Translations under genes and position numbers: made by a program | Part shown: piece after piece, positions 1 through 5,930 of the stretch | Numbering within the stretch: position 1 is the stretch's first letter | Layout of the letters: each line of letters begins with the position of its first letter | Assembly (NCBI GenBank): GCA_945874115.1 | Contig: CAMCFD010000068.1 | Location: forward strand, 1-7,862 | Direction: 5' to 3' | Length of the DNA: 7,862 bases | Origin: Rickettsia typhi | GTDB lineage: Bacteria > Pseudomonadota > Alphaproteobacteria > Rickettsiales > UBA1997 | The notes under the pieces: generated by a model | Databases searched by the model: none | What the model saw: the letters and a program-made list of their open reading frames with translations, nothing else | What the model was told of the DNA's origin: nothing

Positions 1-59
1 AGCATATTTTTGAAAATTACTGCGCAATTTTAAAAAACACGCCAAACCCGGAATTTATT

Positions 60-83
60 TGTATCGAGGGTTCAAATCCCTCT
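60..83 (+). repeat. Inverted partial copy of the tRNA-Ser T arm
   Basis: Seen directly: bases 60-83 match the reverse complement of 117-140 at 23 of 24 positions. The copied part covers the T stem-loop and the last bases of the variable arm of tRNA-Ser(GCU), but not its acceptor stem. It lies downstream of the tRNA in the tRNA's direction of transcription, so a read-through transcript carries a segment able to pair with its own T arm. The single mismatch becomes a G-U pair in RNA. Whether it is a recombination scar, a tRNA fragment or a functional 3' structure cannot be decided here. Confidence 0.75.
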
Positions 84-106
84 ATTGACATCGTGGGAAA
101 AATATA

Positions 107-198
107 TGGCGGAGAAAGAGGGATTCGAACCCTCGATACAGTGTTACCCGTATACCTTCTTAGCAGGAAGGTGCCTTCAGCCACTCGGCCATCTCTCC
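107..198 (-). tRNA. tRNA-Ser(GCU), CCA encoded
   Basis: Read on the minus strand, it begins GGAGAGA at 198 and folds as a class II tRNA. The acceptor stem GGAGAGA pairs with TTTCTCC with one G-U pair. The D arm carries GCC and GGC stems around an AGTGG-containing loop. The anticodon stem CCTTC/GAAGG encloses loop CTGCTAA with anticodon GCT at 164-162. A long variable arm has an ATAC/GTAT stem, and the T stem GAGGG/CCCTC encloses TTCGAAT. The discriminator is G (110) and CCA is encoded at 109-107. It decodes AGC and AGU serine codons. The long variable arm is the normal serine identity element. Its promoter lies at 217-244. Confidence 0.96.
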
Positions 199-216
199 GC
201 ATGTAAGAGAAACTAC

Positions 217-244
217 ATTATAAACCGGTTCGATAATTTTGCAA
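217..244 (-). promoter_or_regulatory. Sigma-70-type promoter of tRNA-Ser
   Basis: On the minus strand there is TTGCAA (244-239), a 16-base spacer and a perfect TATAAT (222-217), about 19 bases before the tRNA 5' end. The position and strength suit a stable-RNA promoter. No experimental evidence is available. Confidence 0.65.
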
Positions 245-378
245 GAAGAATCGAAAATAAATTTGGGATTATTTATTTTAAGCTAGGAAACTCTCATTTT
301 TTTGGTCATTGACATTTTCTTTATATCGTTCTTTCTTTGTCATTCCTGTCATGTTGCGTCATTCCCTTTCACATCTTT

Positions 379-443
379 GTCATTCCCGCGAAGGCGGGAA
401 TCTAAAACCACTAATATAAGATTCCCGCCTTCGCGGGAATGAC
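379..443. repeat. Large palindromic repeat (CATTCCCGCG/CGCGGGAATG family)
   Basis: Two perfect 25-base inverted arms (379-403 and 419-443) are separated by a 15-base AT-rich loop. Each arm is itself a hairpin, because ATTCCCGC and GCGGGAAT flank GAAG. The block begins 16 bases past the ccoQ stop codon, so in the cco transcript it would form a very stable stem. It could stop 3' exonucleases or aid termination, though no T-tract follows. Short GTCATT-type partial matches at 305, 339, 358 and 379 may be decayed relatives. The layout resembles interspersed palindromic units such as Neisseria dRS3/Correia-type ends; that comparison is from memory, not from a search. Confidence 0.85.
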
Positions 444-459
444 ACAAATAGAGACAACC

Positions 460-630
460 CTATCTATCCCCATCGCCCTTTTTCTCTTCGTCTTCAAGTG
501 GAATCTTCGAATAATCGTCAAATTTTTTCTTATTTTTCTTGCGAAGGGTGTTGAAAGCTATAAAACAAAAGGCAGCAAAGAACAAAACCGTAGCAATCGC
601 GGGGGCATTATTTATTATGAAATTTATCAT
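460..630 (-). CDS. ccoQ: cbb3-type cytochrome oxidase subunit CcoQ/FixQ
   Basis: This 56-residue ORF begins MINFIINNAP. It has one membrane segment at about residues 9-29, then a basic stretch (RKKNKKK, about 30-36) and an acidic tail with PLEDEE. That is the usual CcoQ layout of a single helix, positive cytoplasmic residues and a D/E-rich end. CcoQ is a small accessory subunit that stabilises the CcoNO core or its contact with CcoP. The start is fixed by an excellent Shine-Dalgarno sequence, AGGAGG at 640-635, only 4 bases from ATG. The ORF starts 15 bases after the ccoO stop codon, so the two are surely co-transcribed. It is the last gene of the operon here; a large palindrome follows 16 bases later. 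Sequence identity in this family is low, so the call rests on layout plus position. Confidence 0.85.
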   Translation of the reverse strand: MINFIINNAPAIATVLFFAAFCFIAFNTLRKKNKKKFDDYSKIPLEDEEKKGDGDR

Positions 631-645
631 TTTTCCTCCTTAGTT

Positions 646-1389
646 TTATTTTTTCTTTTCAATATTATCTTTTTTTATCGGTTCATATTTCGAAAAATCA
701 ACTAGTGTTCCAAGCATTTGAAGGTATGAAACCAAAGCGTCCATCTCGGATAATTTTTGTGGATTGCCATCAAAATCACGAATGTTGATTTTTTTACCAT
801 ATCTTTTTTCTAAGTCAGTAGAATCGCGATCTGACGAGCCTTGAACGAAAGCGTCGCTGGTTGCGTTTTGAATCATTTCGTCGCTATAAGGGACGCCAAT
901 TTTGCGTAAAACCAACATATCGTCTTCAATCCCCGACACAGCAGCGTCGCGCTCAACCAAGAATTGATAATTAGGCATGATTGATTCAGGCACTACGCTT
1001 CTAGGGTTGGTAAGGTGCATTGTGTGCCATTTGTCAGAATATTTGTTGCCAAGGCGCGCCAAATCTGGGCCTGTGCGTTTTGATCCCCACTGAAACGGAA
1101 AGTCATACATCGATTCGGCCGCAAGAGAGTAGTGTCCATAGCGCTCAACTTCATCGCGCAAAACACGAACTTGCTGTGAATGACAGCCATAACAGCCTTC
1201 GCGCTTGTAAATTTTTGCACCAGCAAGCTCAAGCGGCGTGTAGGGGCGCATTCCCTCAACTTTTTCAATCGTGGTTTCAACGCGAAAAAGCGGCACAATT
1301 TCAATTAATCCGCCGATTGAAACTACGATTAAAGTCAGAATTAAAAGTAAAATCGAATTTTTCTCGATTTTATCATGATGTTTTAACAT
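646..1389 (-). CDS. ccoO: cbb3-type cytochrome c oxidase subunit II CcoO/FixO (mono-heme)
   Basis: The protein has 247 residues. An N-terminal membrane anchor at about residues 13-35 leads into a periplasmic cytochrome c domain. The heme-binding motif is CYGCH (C66, C69, H70), and the SIMPNY segment offers M138 as the likely sixth ligand. CcoO passes electrons from CcoP or a soluble cytochrome c to the heme b centre of CcoN. The stretch after the heme motif (SQQVR..., then MYDFPFQWGSKRTGPDLAR near 94-112) is highly typical of the family, and the length is normal. A Shine-Dalgarno AAAAGGA (1407-1401) lies 11 bases before ATG. It follows ccoN after an 86-base gap containing a hairpin and is followed closely by ccoQ. 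Confidence 0.96.
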   Translation of the reverse strand: MLKHHDKIEKNSILLLILTLIVVSIGGLIEIVPLFRVETTIEKVEGMRPYTPLELAGAKIYKREGCYGCHSQQVRVLRDEVERYGHYSLAAESMYDFPFQWGSKRTGPDLARLGNKYSDKWHTMHLTNPRSVVPESIMPNYQFLVERDAAVSGIEDDMLVLRKIGVPYSDEMIQNATSDAFVQGSSDRDSTDLEKRYGKKINIRDFDGNPQKLSEMDALVSYLQMLGTLVDFSKYEPIKKDNIEKKK

Positions 1390-1419
1390 TTTTTAAATTT
1401 TCCTTTTGTTTATATAAAG

Positions 1420-1457
1420 CTATATAGATAAAGGCTTGCGCGCCATTATCTATATAG
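1420..1457 (-). promoter_or_regulatory. Hairpin between ccoN and ccoO
   Basis: Inverted arms CTATATAGATAA (1420-1431) and TTATCTATATAG (1446-1457) form a perfect 12-bp stem. After one A-A mismatch, GGC/GCC extend it around the loop TTGCGC. It lies in the 86-base gap between the ccoN stop and ccoO start, so it would be in the operon mRNA. No T-run follows on the minus strand, so a full terminator is unlikely. It may be a processing or stability element setting the CcoN:CcoO ratio; that role is inferred. Confidence 0.55.
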
Positions 1458-1475
1458 AATAATCTTAATAAAAAA

Positions 1476-2894
1476 TTAATTGCGCACAGGACTTTCTTTT
1501 ATTGTTTTGTAAAAATTGTAAGCCATTAAACAAGCTCCAATCAAGAACAAAAGGCCGCCAAGAGCGCGTGTTACATAAAGCGGGTGAACGGCAACTACCG
1601 TTTCGATGAAAGAATAGCGCAAGAATCCCATCTCGTCATAAGAGCGCCACATCAAGCCCTGCATAATTCCCGAGATCCACATCGCGGTGATATATAAAAC
1701 GATTCCGATTGATGCAATCCAAAAATGAGTGCTTACAAGCTTGTCGGAGTAGAGTCTGGTCTTGTTCCACAAAATTGGAACCATGTGATAAAGTGCACCA
1801 AAACTGATGAAAGCAACCCAGCCAAGAGCGCCAGAGTGAACGTGTCCTATTGTCCAGTCGGTGTAGTGTGACAAGGCGTTAACCTCGCGAATCGCCATTA
1901 ACGGGCCTTCGAAAGTTGACATGCCATAAAACGCTACGGCCGTAATCAAAAAGCGCAAAACTGAATCATCGCGCAATTTATGCCAAGCGCCAGAAAGTGT
2001 CATAATCCCGTTAATCATGCCGCCCCAAGAAGGCATCCACAGCATAATCGAGAAAGTCATACCCAAAGTCTGAACCCAATCAGGAAGCGAGGTGTAATGC
2101 AAATGGTGTGGTCCCGCCCAAATATAGATGAAAATCAGCGACCAGAAATGTAGAATCGACAAGCGATAAGAATAAACAGGACGCTCGGCGCGTTTCGGGA
2201 CGAAATAATACATGATTCCGATGAATCCGGCGGTTAAGAAAAATCCGACGGCGTTATGGCCATACCACCACTGAATCATCGCGCTTTGAACGCCGCCAAA
2301 AAGCGGATAGCTTACGCTTGAATCAAGGCGAATTGGAATCGACAAATTATTGACAATGTGTAAAATTGCAACAGTAACAATAAATGCCAGATAAAACCAG
2401 TTCGCGACATAGATGTGGGGCTCTTTGCGGTTTTTTAGTGTCATCATAAATATCACCAAATAAATCACCCAAATTATTGTAAGCCACAAATCGGCGTACC
2501 ATTCTGGCTCTGCATATTCTTTAGCTTGCGTGATGCCATTAACATAGCCGTAAGCAGCCATCAAAAGAAAAAGTTGATAGCCCCAAAATACGAATTTTAA
2601 CAAGTTATCGCTTCCCCAAAGTCTGGCTTGAGAAGTTCGCTGAACCACGAAAAAACTGGTCGCGAAAAGCACGTTTCCGCCAAAGGCGAAGATTACGGCC
2701 GAGGTGTGAAGTGGGCGAATTCGACCAAAACTGAGCCATTCAATGTCGAAATTTAAAACCGGAAAAGCCAGCTGCGACGCAATTAAAACGCCGACCGAAA
2801 AGCCTATAATTCCCCAAAAAGTTGAGGCAATTGTGAATAATTTGACTATATTATAATTATAATCAACGGGTTGCGTGCTATGGTTTGATGCCAT
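1476..2894 (-). CDS. ccoN: cbb3-type cytochrome c oxidase catalytic subunit I CcoN/FixN
   Basis: This 472-residue protein, with about 12 membrane helices, is the heme-copper catalytic subunit that reduces O2 to water with high affinity and pumps protons. All key residues are visible. H63 (PLHTSAV) and H353 are the expected low-spin heme b ligands. H213 (WWYGHNAVGFF), H263 and H264 (WAGPHHLHYT) are the CuB ligands. Y257 is the cbb3-specific cross-linked tyrosine, six residues before H263. H351 (TIGHVHSGALGW) is the heme b3 ligand, and E329 in TFEGP is the conserved glutamate. Length is normal. It starts after a 7-base gap behind the TauE/SafE-like gene and has no clear Shine-Dalgarno, which suggests translational coupling. 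The next gene is ccoO, after a hairpin-containing gap. Confidence 0.98.
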   Translation of the reverse strand: MASNHSTQPVDYNYNIVKLFTIASTFWGIIGFSVGVLIASQLAFPVLNFDIEWLSFGRIRPLHTSAVIFAFGGNVLFATSFFVVQRTSQARLWGSDNLLKFVFWGYQLFLLMAAYGYVNGITQAKEYAEPEWYADLWLTIIWVIYLVIFMMTLKNRKEPHIYVANWFYLAFIVTVAILHIVNNLSIPIRLDSSVSYPLFGGVQSAMIQWWYGHNAVGFFLTAGFIGIMYYFVPKRAERPVYSYRLSILHFWSLIFIYIWAGPHHLHYTSLPDWVQTLGMTFSIMLWMPSWGGMINGIMTLSGAWHKLRDDSVLRFLITAVAFYGMSTFEGPLMAIREVNALSHYTDWTIGHVHSGALGWVAFISFGALYHMVPILWNKTRLYSDKLVSTHFWIASIGIVLYITAMWISGIMQGLMWRSYDEMGFLRYSFIETVVAVHPLYVTRALGGLLFLIGACLMAYNFYKTIKESPVRN

Positions 2895-2901
2895 ATTTTT
2901 T

Positions 2902-3618
2902 CTAATTTATTAATAAATTTATCGCCATAATTAAAAGTGTAGCAGAATTAATTAAAATTACAAGTCTTGCGATTAACTTGAAATTTGCGCTAGTAATTTT
3001 AAGGAAAAAATATCCTCCGCAAGCCGTTAAAAGCAAGGACGGAGTCGTCGCAAGACCGAATAAAAACATCGCGAGCGCCGCTAAACTTGGCGAATCAATT
3101 GACGCCGCGATCGCAAACGCGCCATAAAGCAAGCCGCAAGGAATGAATCCAAGCGCCAGACCAAGCAAATAGCCGTTAAAACCAGTTGGATTTTTAAATA
3201 ATTTATCTAAAAAACCGAAATTAAATTTAATATTTATTCTAAAAATTCTCGAAAATTGGTTTGATAAAAATTTTGTTTCAAAAGCTTTTTGGAAAAAAAA
3301 CAATGAGGCAAAAATTAATAAAATCGCCGACAAAACATTAAAATTGGCGAACTCGCGAATGTTTTTTGCAAGCAGAGAACATAAAAATCCGATGAAAGAA
3401 TAGGTCGTAATTCGCCCAAAATGATAAGGCAAAAGCGCTAAAGATTGCAATTTTTTTATGCCAGTGAATTCGGTGATTTTTATGGCCTCAAGTCGGCTTG
3501 AAACTTGCGATAACACAAATGGCCCACACATTGACGCACAGTGCGAAAATCCGCCAAAAAATCCTAAATTTATTAACGAAACTATCAGAGTCAGATTCGC
3601 AAAATTATCAATTTGCAT
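2902..3618 (-). CDS. TauE/SafE (UreH/DsbD_2-like) membrane protein linked to cbb3 oxidase
   Basis: The protein has 238 residues and about six hydrophobic segments. Near the N-terminus is the signature GGFSHCASMCGP (residues 22-33), with H26, C27, M30 and C31 as possible metal- or thiol-active residues. A second conserved block, GFIPCGLLYGA (157-167), contains P160-C161, and LPYHFGRITTYSFIGFL lies at 63-79. This is the family often annotated as 'sulfite exporter TauE/SafE' or 'cytochrome c biogenesis transmembrane region', related to DsbD and UreH cores. Homologues are often found beside cbb3 assembly genes in proteobacteria. Here it is the first gene of the operon, 7 bases before ccoN. A role in copper or redox handling during oxidase assembly is inferred; the substrate is unknown. 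No Shine-Dalgarno is evident. Confidence 0.8.
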   Translation of the reverse strand: MQIDNFANLTLIVSLINLGFFGGFSHCASMCGPFVLSQVSSRLEAIKITEFTGIKKLQSLALLPYHFGRITTYSFIGFLCSLLAKNIREFANFNVLSAILLIFASLFFFQKAFETKFLSNQFSRIFRINIKFNFGFLDKLFKNPTGFNGYLLGLALGFIPCGLLYGAFAIAASIDSPSLAALAMFLFGLATTPSLLLTACGGYFFLKITSANFKLIARLVILINSATLLIMAINLLIN

Positions 3619-3640
3619 TTTTTAATTAATATAGTATAAT
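3613..3640 (+). promoter_or_regulatory. Probable pepA promoter
   Basis: TTGCAT (3613-3618), a 16-base spacer and a perfect TATAAT (3635-3640) predict a start near 3647 and a leader of about 46 bases. The -35 box overlaps the start codon of the divergent TauE/SafE-like gene. Confidence 0.55.
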
Positions 3641-3669
3641 TGCCGCAAAAGTTTTAAATAATAACGCAA

Positions 3670-3697
3670 ATTATAACAATAAATATAAAAATATGAA
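3670..3697 (-). promoter_or_regulatory. Possible promoter of the TauE/SafE-ccoNOQ operon
   Basis: On the minus strand there is TTCATA (3697-3692), a 16-base spacer and a perfect TATAAT (3675-3670). The predicted start is near 3663, with a leader of about 45 bases. A second possible -10 box is TATACT (3638-3633), but its -35 is poor. No FNR-type box (TTGAT-N4-ATCAA) is visible, so oxygen control is not shown by the sequence. Confidence 0.4.
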
Positions 3698-5177
3698 AGT
3701 AAATTTTTGCAAAATTGATTCGCTAAAAAATCTAAAAAATAATCTGGTTCTTATTTTAAGTGAAGAAGAGGCCGCGAAATCTAAATTGAAATATGTAAAA
3801 TTAGCGAAAGAAAAATTAGAGTTTTCTGCAAAATTTGCGCAAATTAATTTGTTAACTTATGATGATAACATCGTGATTGTTGTTGGCGCGGGCAAAGAAA
3901 AAGATGTGAACGAAAATAGTTTGCAAAAACTTGGCGCAAAAATTGTGGCTTTTTTAAACTCGGCAAAAATTAAAAATGCTGACATATTTTTTGGTTTCGA
4001 AATTGATGAAAATGGCAAAGTAAAAGCGAAAAATAAAAATGTTGATAATGTCTGTAATCTGGCTTTTGGAGCGCTTTTGCAAAGTTATCGTTTCAATAAA
4101 TATTTCGAGCAAAAGAAAAAAGATAAAGAATTTCGCGTTAACGCCATAAATTTTAATTGCTCAGATTTGGCGCAGGCTAAAAAAGAATTTTCTGAGTTTG
4201 AAATTTTGGCAGACAACATATTTTTTGTGCGCGATTTGGTCTCTGAGCCAGCGAATATATTGAATCCAGAAAGCTATGCCGACATTTGCAAAACTTTAAC
4301 CAAAGATGGTTTAGAAGTAGAAATTCTTGGCGAAAAAGAAATGAAAAAACTTGGAATGAACGCGCTTTTAGGCGTCGGACAAGGCAGCGCGAAACAATCT
4401 CACTTGGTTGTTTTAAAATGGAATGGCTTGAAAAATAAAGAACAACCAATCGCATTTGTAGGCAAAGGCGTGACATTTGACACTGGTGGAATTTCAATTA
4501 AGCCGTCAAATAATATGGAAGACATGAAAACCGACATGGCGGGATCAGCCGTGGTGGTTGGTTTGCTGCGTAATTTGGCGCAAAGAAAAGCTAAAGTTAA
4601 CGCGGTTGGTGTTGTTGGATTAGTTGAAAATATGCCTTCTGGCGATGCTCAAAGACCAAGCGATGTGGTTGTTTCAATGTCGGGCCAAACTATCGAAATT
4701 ATCAACACCGACGCCGAAGGACGCCTTGTTTTGGCTGATGCGCTTCATTATACTAACACGAAATTTAAGCCGAAATTCATTGTCGATTTAGCGACACTAA
4801 CCGGCGCCATTGTTGTTGCGCTGGCTGATGTTTATGCTGGTTTATTTTGTAATGATGACGAGCTTGCAACGCAAATCGAAAAGTCTGGCAAAGCAGTATC
4901 AGAGCCAGCTTGGAGACTTCCGATTGGTAAAGAATATGACGAAATGATCAATTCAGATATTGCCGATATGAGAAACACCGGCGCAGGACGCGGCGCGGGA
5001 AGTATCACCGCAGCACAATTCTTGAAAAGATTTATTGGTGAAACAAAATGGGCCCATCTTGATATCGCTGGTGTCGCGTGGAAAGGCAAGGGCGACCCAC
5101 TTGCGGTTAAAGGCGCCACGGGATATGGCCTTCGTTTGTTAAACCAATTAGTTAAAGATTTTTACGAGAAAAAATAA
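3693..5177 (+). CDS. pepA: Leucyl aminopeptidase PepA (M17 family, cytosol aminopeptidase)
   Basis: This 494-residue protein is the usual length for bacterial PepA. It removes N-terminal amino acids from peptides in the cytoplasm, using two metal ions. The N-terminal half (about 1-165) is the variable, less conserved domain; the catalytic domain follows. The family signature NTDAEGRL is at 338-345. By comparison with known M17 enzymes, the metal ligands are K258, D263, D281, D340 and E342, and K270 and R344 are catalytic. GKGVTFDTGG (257-266) and the segment ending in WAHLDIAG (about 453-460) are also typical. It starts with ATG 74 bases from the divergent oxidase operon and has no clear Shine-Dalgarno. 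A stem-loop follows its stop. In some bacteria PepA also binds DNA; nothing here tests that. Confidence 0.97.
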   Translation: MKVNFCKIDSLKNLKNNLVLILSEEEAAKSKLKYVKLAKEKLEFSAKFAQINLLTYDDNIVIVVGAGKEKDVNENSLQKLGAKIVAFLNSAKIKNADIFFGFEIDENGKVKAKNKNVDNVCNLAFGALLQSYRFNKYFEQKKKDKEFRVNAINFNCSDLAQAKKEFSEFEILADNIFFVRDLVSEPANILNPESYADICKTLTKDGLEVEILGEKEMKKLGMNALLGVGQGSAKQSHLVVLKWNGLKNKEQPIAFVGKGVTFDTGGISIKPSNNMEDMKTDMAGSAVVVGLLRNLAQRKAKVNAVGVVGLVENMPSGDAQRPSDVVVSMSGQTIEIINTDAEGRLVLADALHYTNTKFKPKFIVDLATLTGAIVVALADVYAGLFCNDDELATQIEKSGKAVSEPAWRLPIGKEYDEMINSDIADMRNTGAGRGAGSITAAQFLKRFIGETKWAHLDIAGVAWKGKGDPLAVKGATGYGLRLLNQLVKDFYEKK

Positions 5178-5184
5178 TTTAAAT

Positions 5185-5211
5185 CACCCTTTAATGTCAA
5201 GTTAAAGGGTG
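5185..5211 (+). terminator. Stem-loop after pepA, no T-run
   Basis: A perfect 10-bp stem (CACCCTTTAA 5185-5194 with TTAAAGGGTG 5202-5211) encloses the 7-base loop TGTCAAG, 7 bases past the pepA stop codon. No T-tract follows, so it may be a weak terminator or a 3'-end protecting structure. Confidence 0.5.
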
Positions 5212-5230
5212 GTCAAAACTCGCGCGATGC

Positions 5231-5260
5231 TTGAAAATGCTCGCGCTAATGTGTTATATT
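5231..5260 (+). promoter_or_regulatory. Promoter of the DUF2798-type gene
   Basis: TTGAAA (5231-5236) is followed by TTATAT or TATATT (5254-5259 or 5255-5260) at a spacing of 17 or 18. The predicted start is only a few bases before the ATG at 5271, so the mRNA would be leaderless or nearly so. Confidence 0.5.
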
Positions 5261-5270
5261 TACCAAAATA

Positions 5271-5495
5271 ATGTTAAACAAAATAAAAAATCCCAAAGTT
5301 TTATTCCCCTTTTTCATGGCGCTAATCATGGCATTTATCATGTCGGGAGTTTTGGTTTTGATCAATGTTGGCTTCACGCAAAACTTCTTCGCGATATGGA
5401 TGAAATCATATTCAATCGCCTTTCTGGTGGCGCTTCCGACGGTGTCTTTTGTTGCCCCGATCGTTCATTTGATTGTTCGTAAAATTTGCTCTTAA
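5271..5495 (+). CDS. Small DUF2798-type membrane protein
   Basis: This 74-residue protein is made almost entirely of two membrane helices, at about residues 11-33 and 44-70. A short basic N-terminus (KIKNPK) and a basic end (VRKICS) flank them. The pattern 'FFMALIMAFIMSGVLVLINVG' then 'W...Y..AFLVALPTVSFVAPIVHLIV' fits the DUF2798 family, whose function is unknown. The family call comes from recognition, not a search. It lies after the pepA stem-loop and has its own promoter at 5231-5260, so it is probably a single-gene unit. No Shine-Dalgarno precedes ATG, in keeping with a very short leader. A longer ORF in another frame from 5231 is rejected because it lacks family likeness and would cross the promoter. 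Confidence 0.75.
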   Translation: MLNKIKNPKVLFPFFMALIMAFIMSGVLVLINVGFTQNFFAIWMKSYSIAFLVALPTVSFVAPIVHLIVRKICS

Positions 5496-5626
5496 TTTTG
5501 TTTTTTGCCACGAAACTCTCTTAAAAACAACCACAATTTTGCGCAGAAAATTATTTTTCAAAACCTACAACAAAGCCGCTCCACACCGCTAGATTCTATT
5601 TATTTGTGAAAGACAAAAGTTTTTTC

Positions 5627-5655
5627 TTGACTATTTTAAAATAGAAAAATATAAT
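5627..5655 (+). promoter_or_regulatory. Strong promoter of tRNA-Lys
   Basis: TTGACT (5627-5632), a 17-base spacer and a perfect TATAAT (5650-5655) predict a start near 5662. A leader of about 54 bases would be removed by RNase P. The rest of the 5496-5715 spacer shows nothing else. Confidence 0.8.
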
Positions 5656-5715
5656 TACTGCTCATTTTTGCCGAAAAAATCGATTTTACCATGTTTTTGG
5701 CATGTTTTATTTTTC

Positions 5716-5791
5716 GAGCACGTAGCTCAGTCGGTAGAGCACCTGACTTTTAATCAGGTTGTCGATGGTTCGATTCCATCCGTGCTCACCA
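5716..5791 (+). tRNA. tRNA-Lys(UUU), CCA encoded
   Basis: It folds as a canonical class I tRNA. The acceptor stem GAGCACG (5716-5722) pairs with CGTGCTC (5781-5787). The D arm carries GCTC/GAGC. Anticodon stem CCTGA/TCAGG encloses loop CTTTTAA with anticodon TTT at 5749-5751. T stem GATGG/CCATC encloses TTCGATT. The discriminator is A (5788) and CCA is encoded at 5789-5791. It decodes AAA and AAG. Its last 7 bases form part of a hairpin with downstream sequence. The flanking DNA on the 3' side has an accessory look, and tRNA 3' ends are common integration sites. Confidence 0.97.
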
Positions 5792-5812
5792 CTTCTTTCT
5801 TGAGGTGGTGAG
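5785..5812 (+). terminator. Hairpin overlapping the tRNA-Lys 3' end
   Basis: CTCACCACTTC (5785-5795) pairs with GAGGTGGTGAG (5802-5812) to give 11 bp, one of them G-U, around a 6-base loop TTTCTT. The 5' arm includes the last three acceptor bases, the discriminator and CCA of tRNA-Lys. A T-rich stretch follows (GTTTACTTTTC and onward). It may terminate tRNA transcription; termination is inferred, the pairing is seen. Confidence 0.55.
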
Positions 5813-5840
5813 GTTTACTTTTCATTCAAATTTTCATTTT

Positions 5841-5859
5841 GGGACACTGGCGGGACACT
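5841..5859 (+). repeat. GGGACACT direct repeat beside tRNA-Lys
   Basis: GGGACACT occurs at 5841-5848 and 5852-5859, an 11-base period, 50 bases past the tRNA. Such short repeats close to a tRNA can be protein-binding sites of an integrated element, but no integrase or second att copy is visible. Confidence 0.5.
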
Positions 5860-5930
5860 TATAAAAAAATTGACCCTCATGCGTTTATCATTTCATCTTC
5901 GGTTTTAAATCTTGCTTATCTTCAAAATAA

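Noticed and set aside
17..312. Short ORFs on both strands across 17-202 (-) and 85-312 (+)
   Set aside because: They run through tRNA-Ser and its inverted T-arm copy and have no protein-like sequence or start signal.
439..705. Plus-strand ORF of 88 codons
   Set aside because: It is antisense to ccoQ and the end of ccoO; the minus strand carries clear genes with Shine-Dalgarno sites.
993..1427. ORFs on both strands inside ccoO
   Set aside because: They are out-of-frame shadows of the conserved cytochrome c coding sequence.
3619..3692. FNR/FixK-type box controlling the oxidase operon
   Set aside because: No TTGAT-N4-ATCAA or close variant is present in the divergent gap.
4177..5119. Two minus-strand ORFs inside pepA (4177-4497, 4832-5119)
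   Set aside because: They are antisense to the highly conserved M17 catalytic domain and have no start signals.
5231..5482. 83-codon ORF overlapping the DUF2798-type gene in another frame
   Set aside because: It would start on the promoter, and its translation lacks the membrane-helix pattern seen in the 5271 frame.
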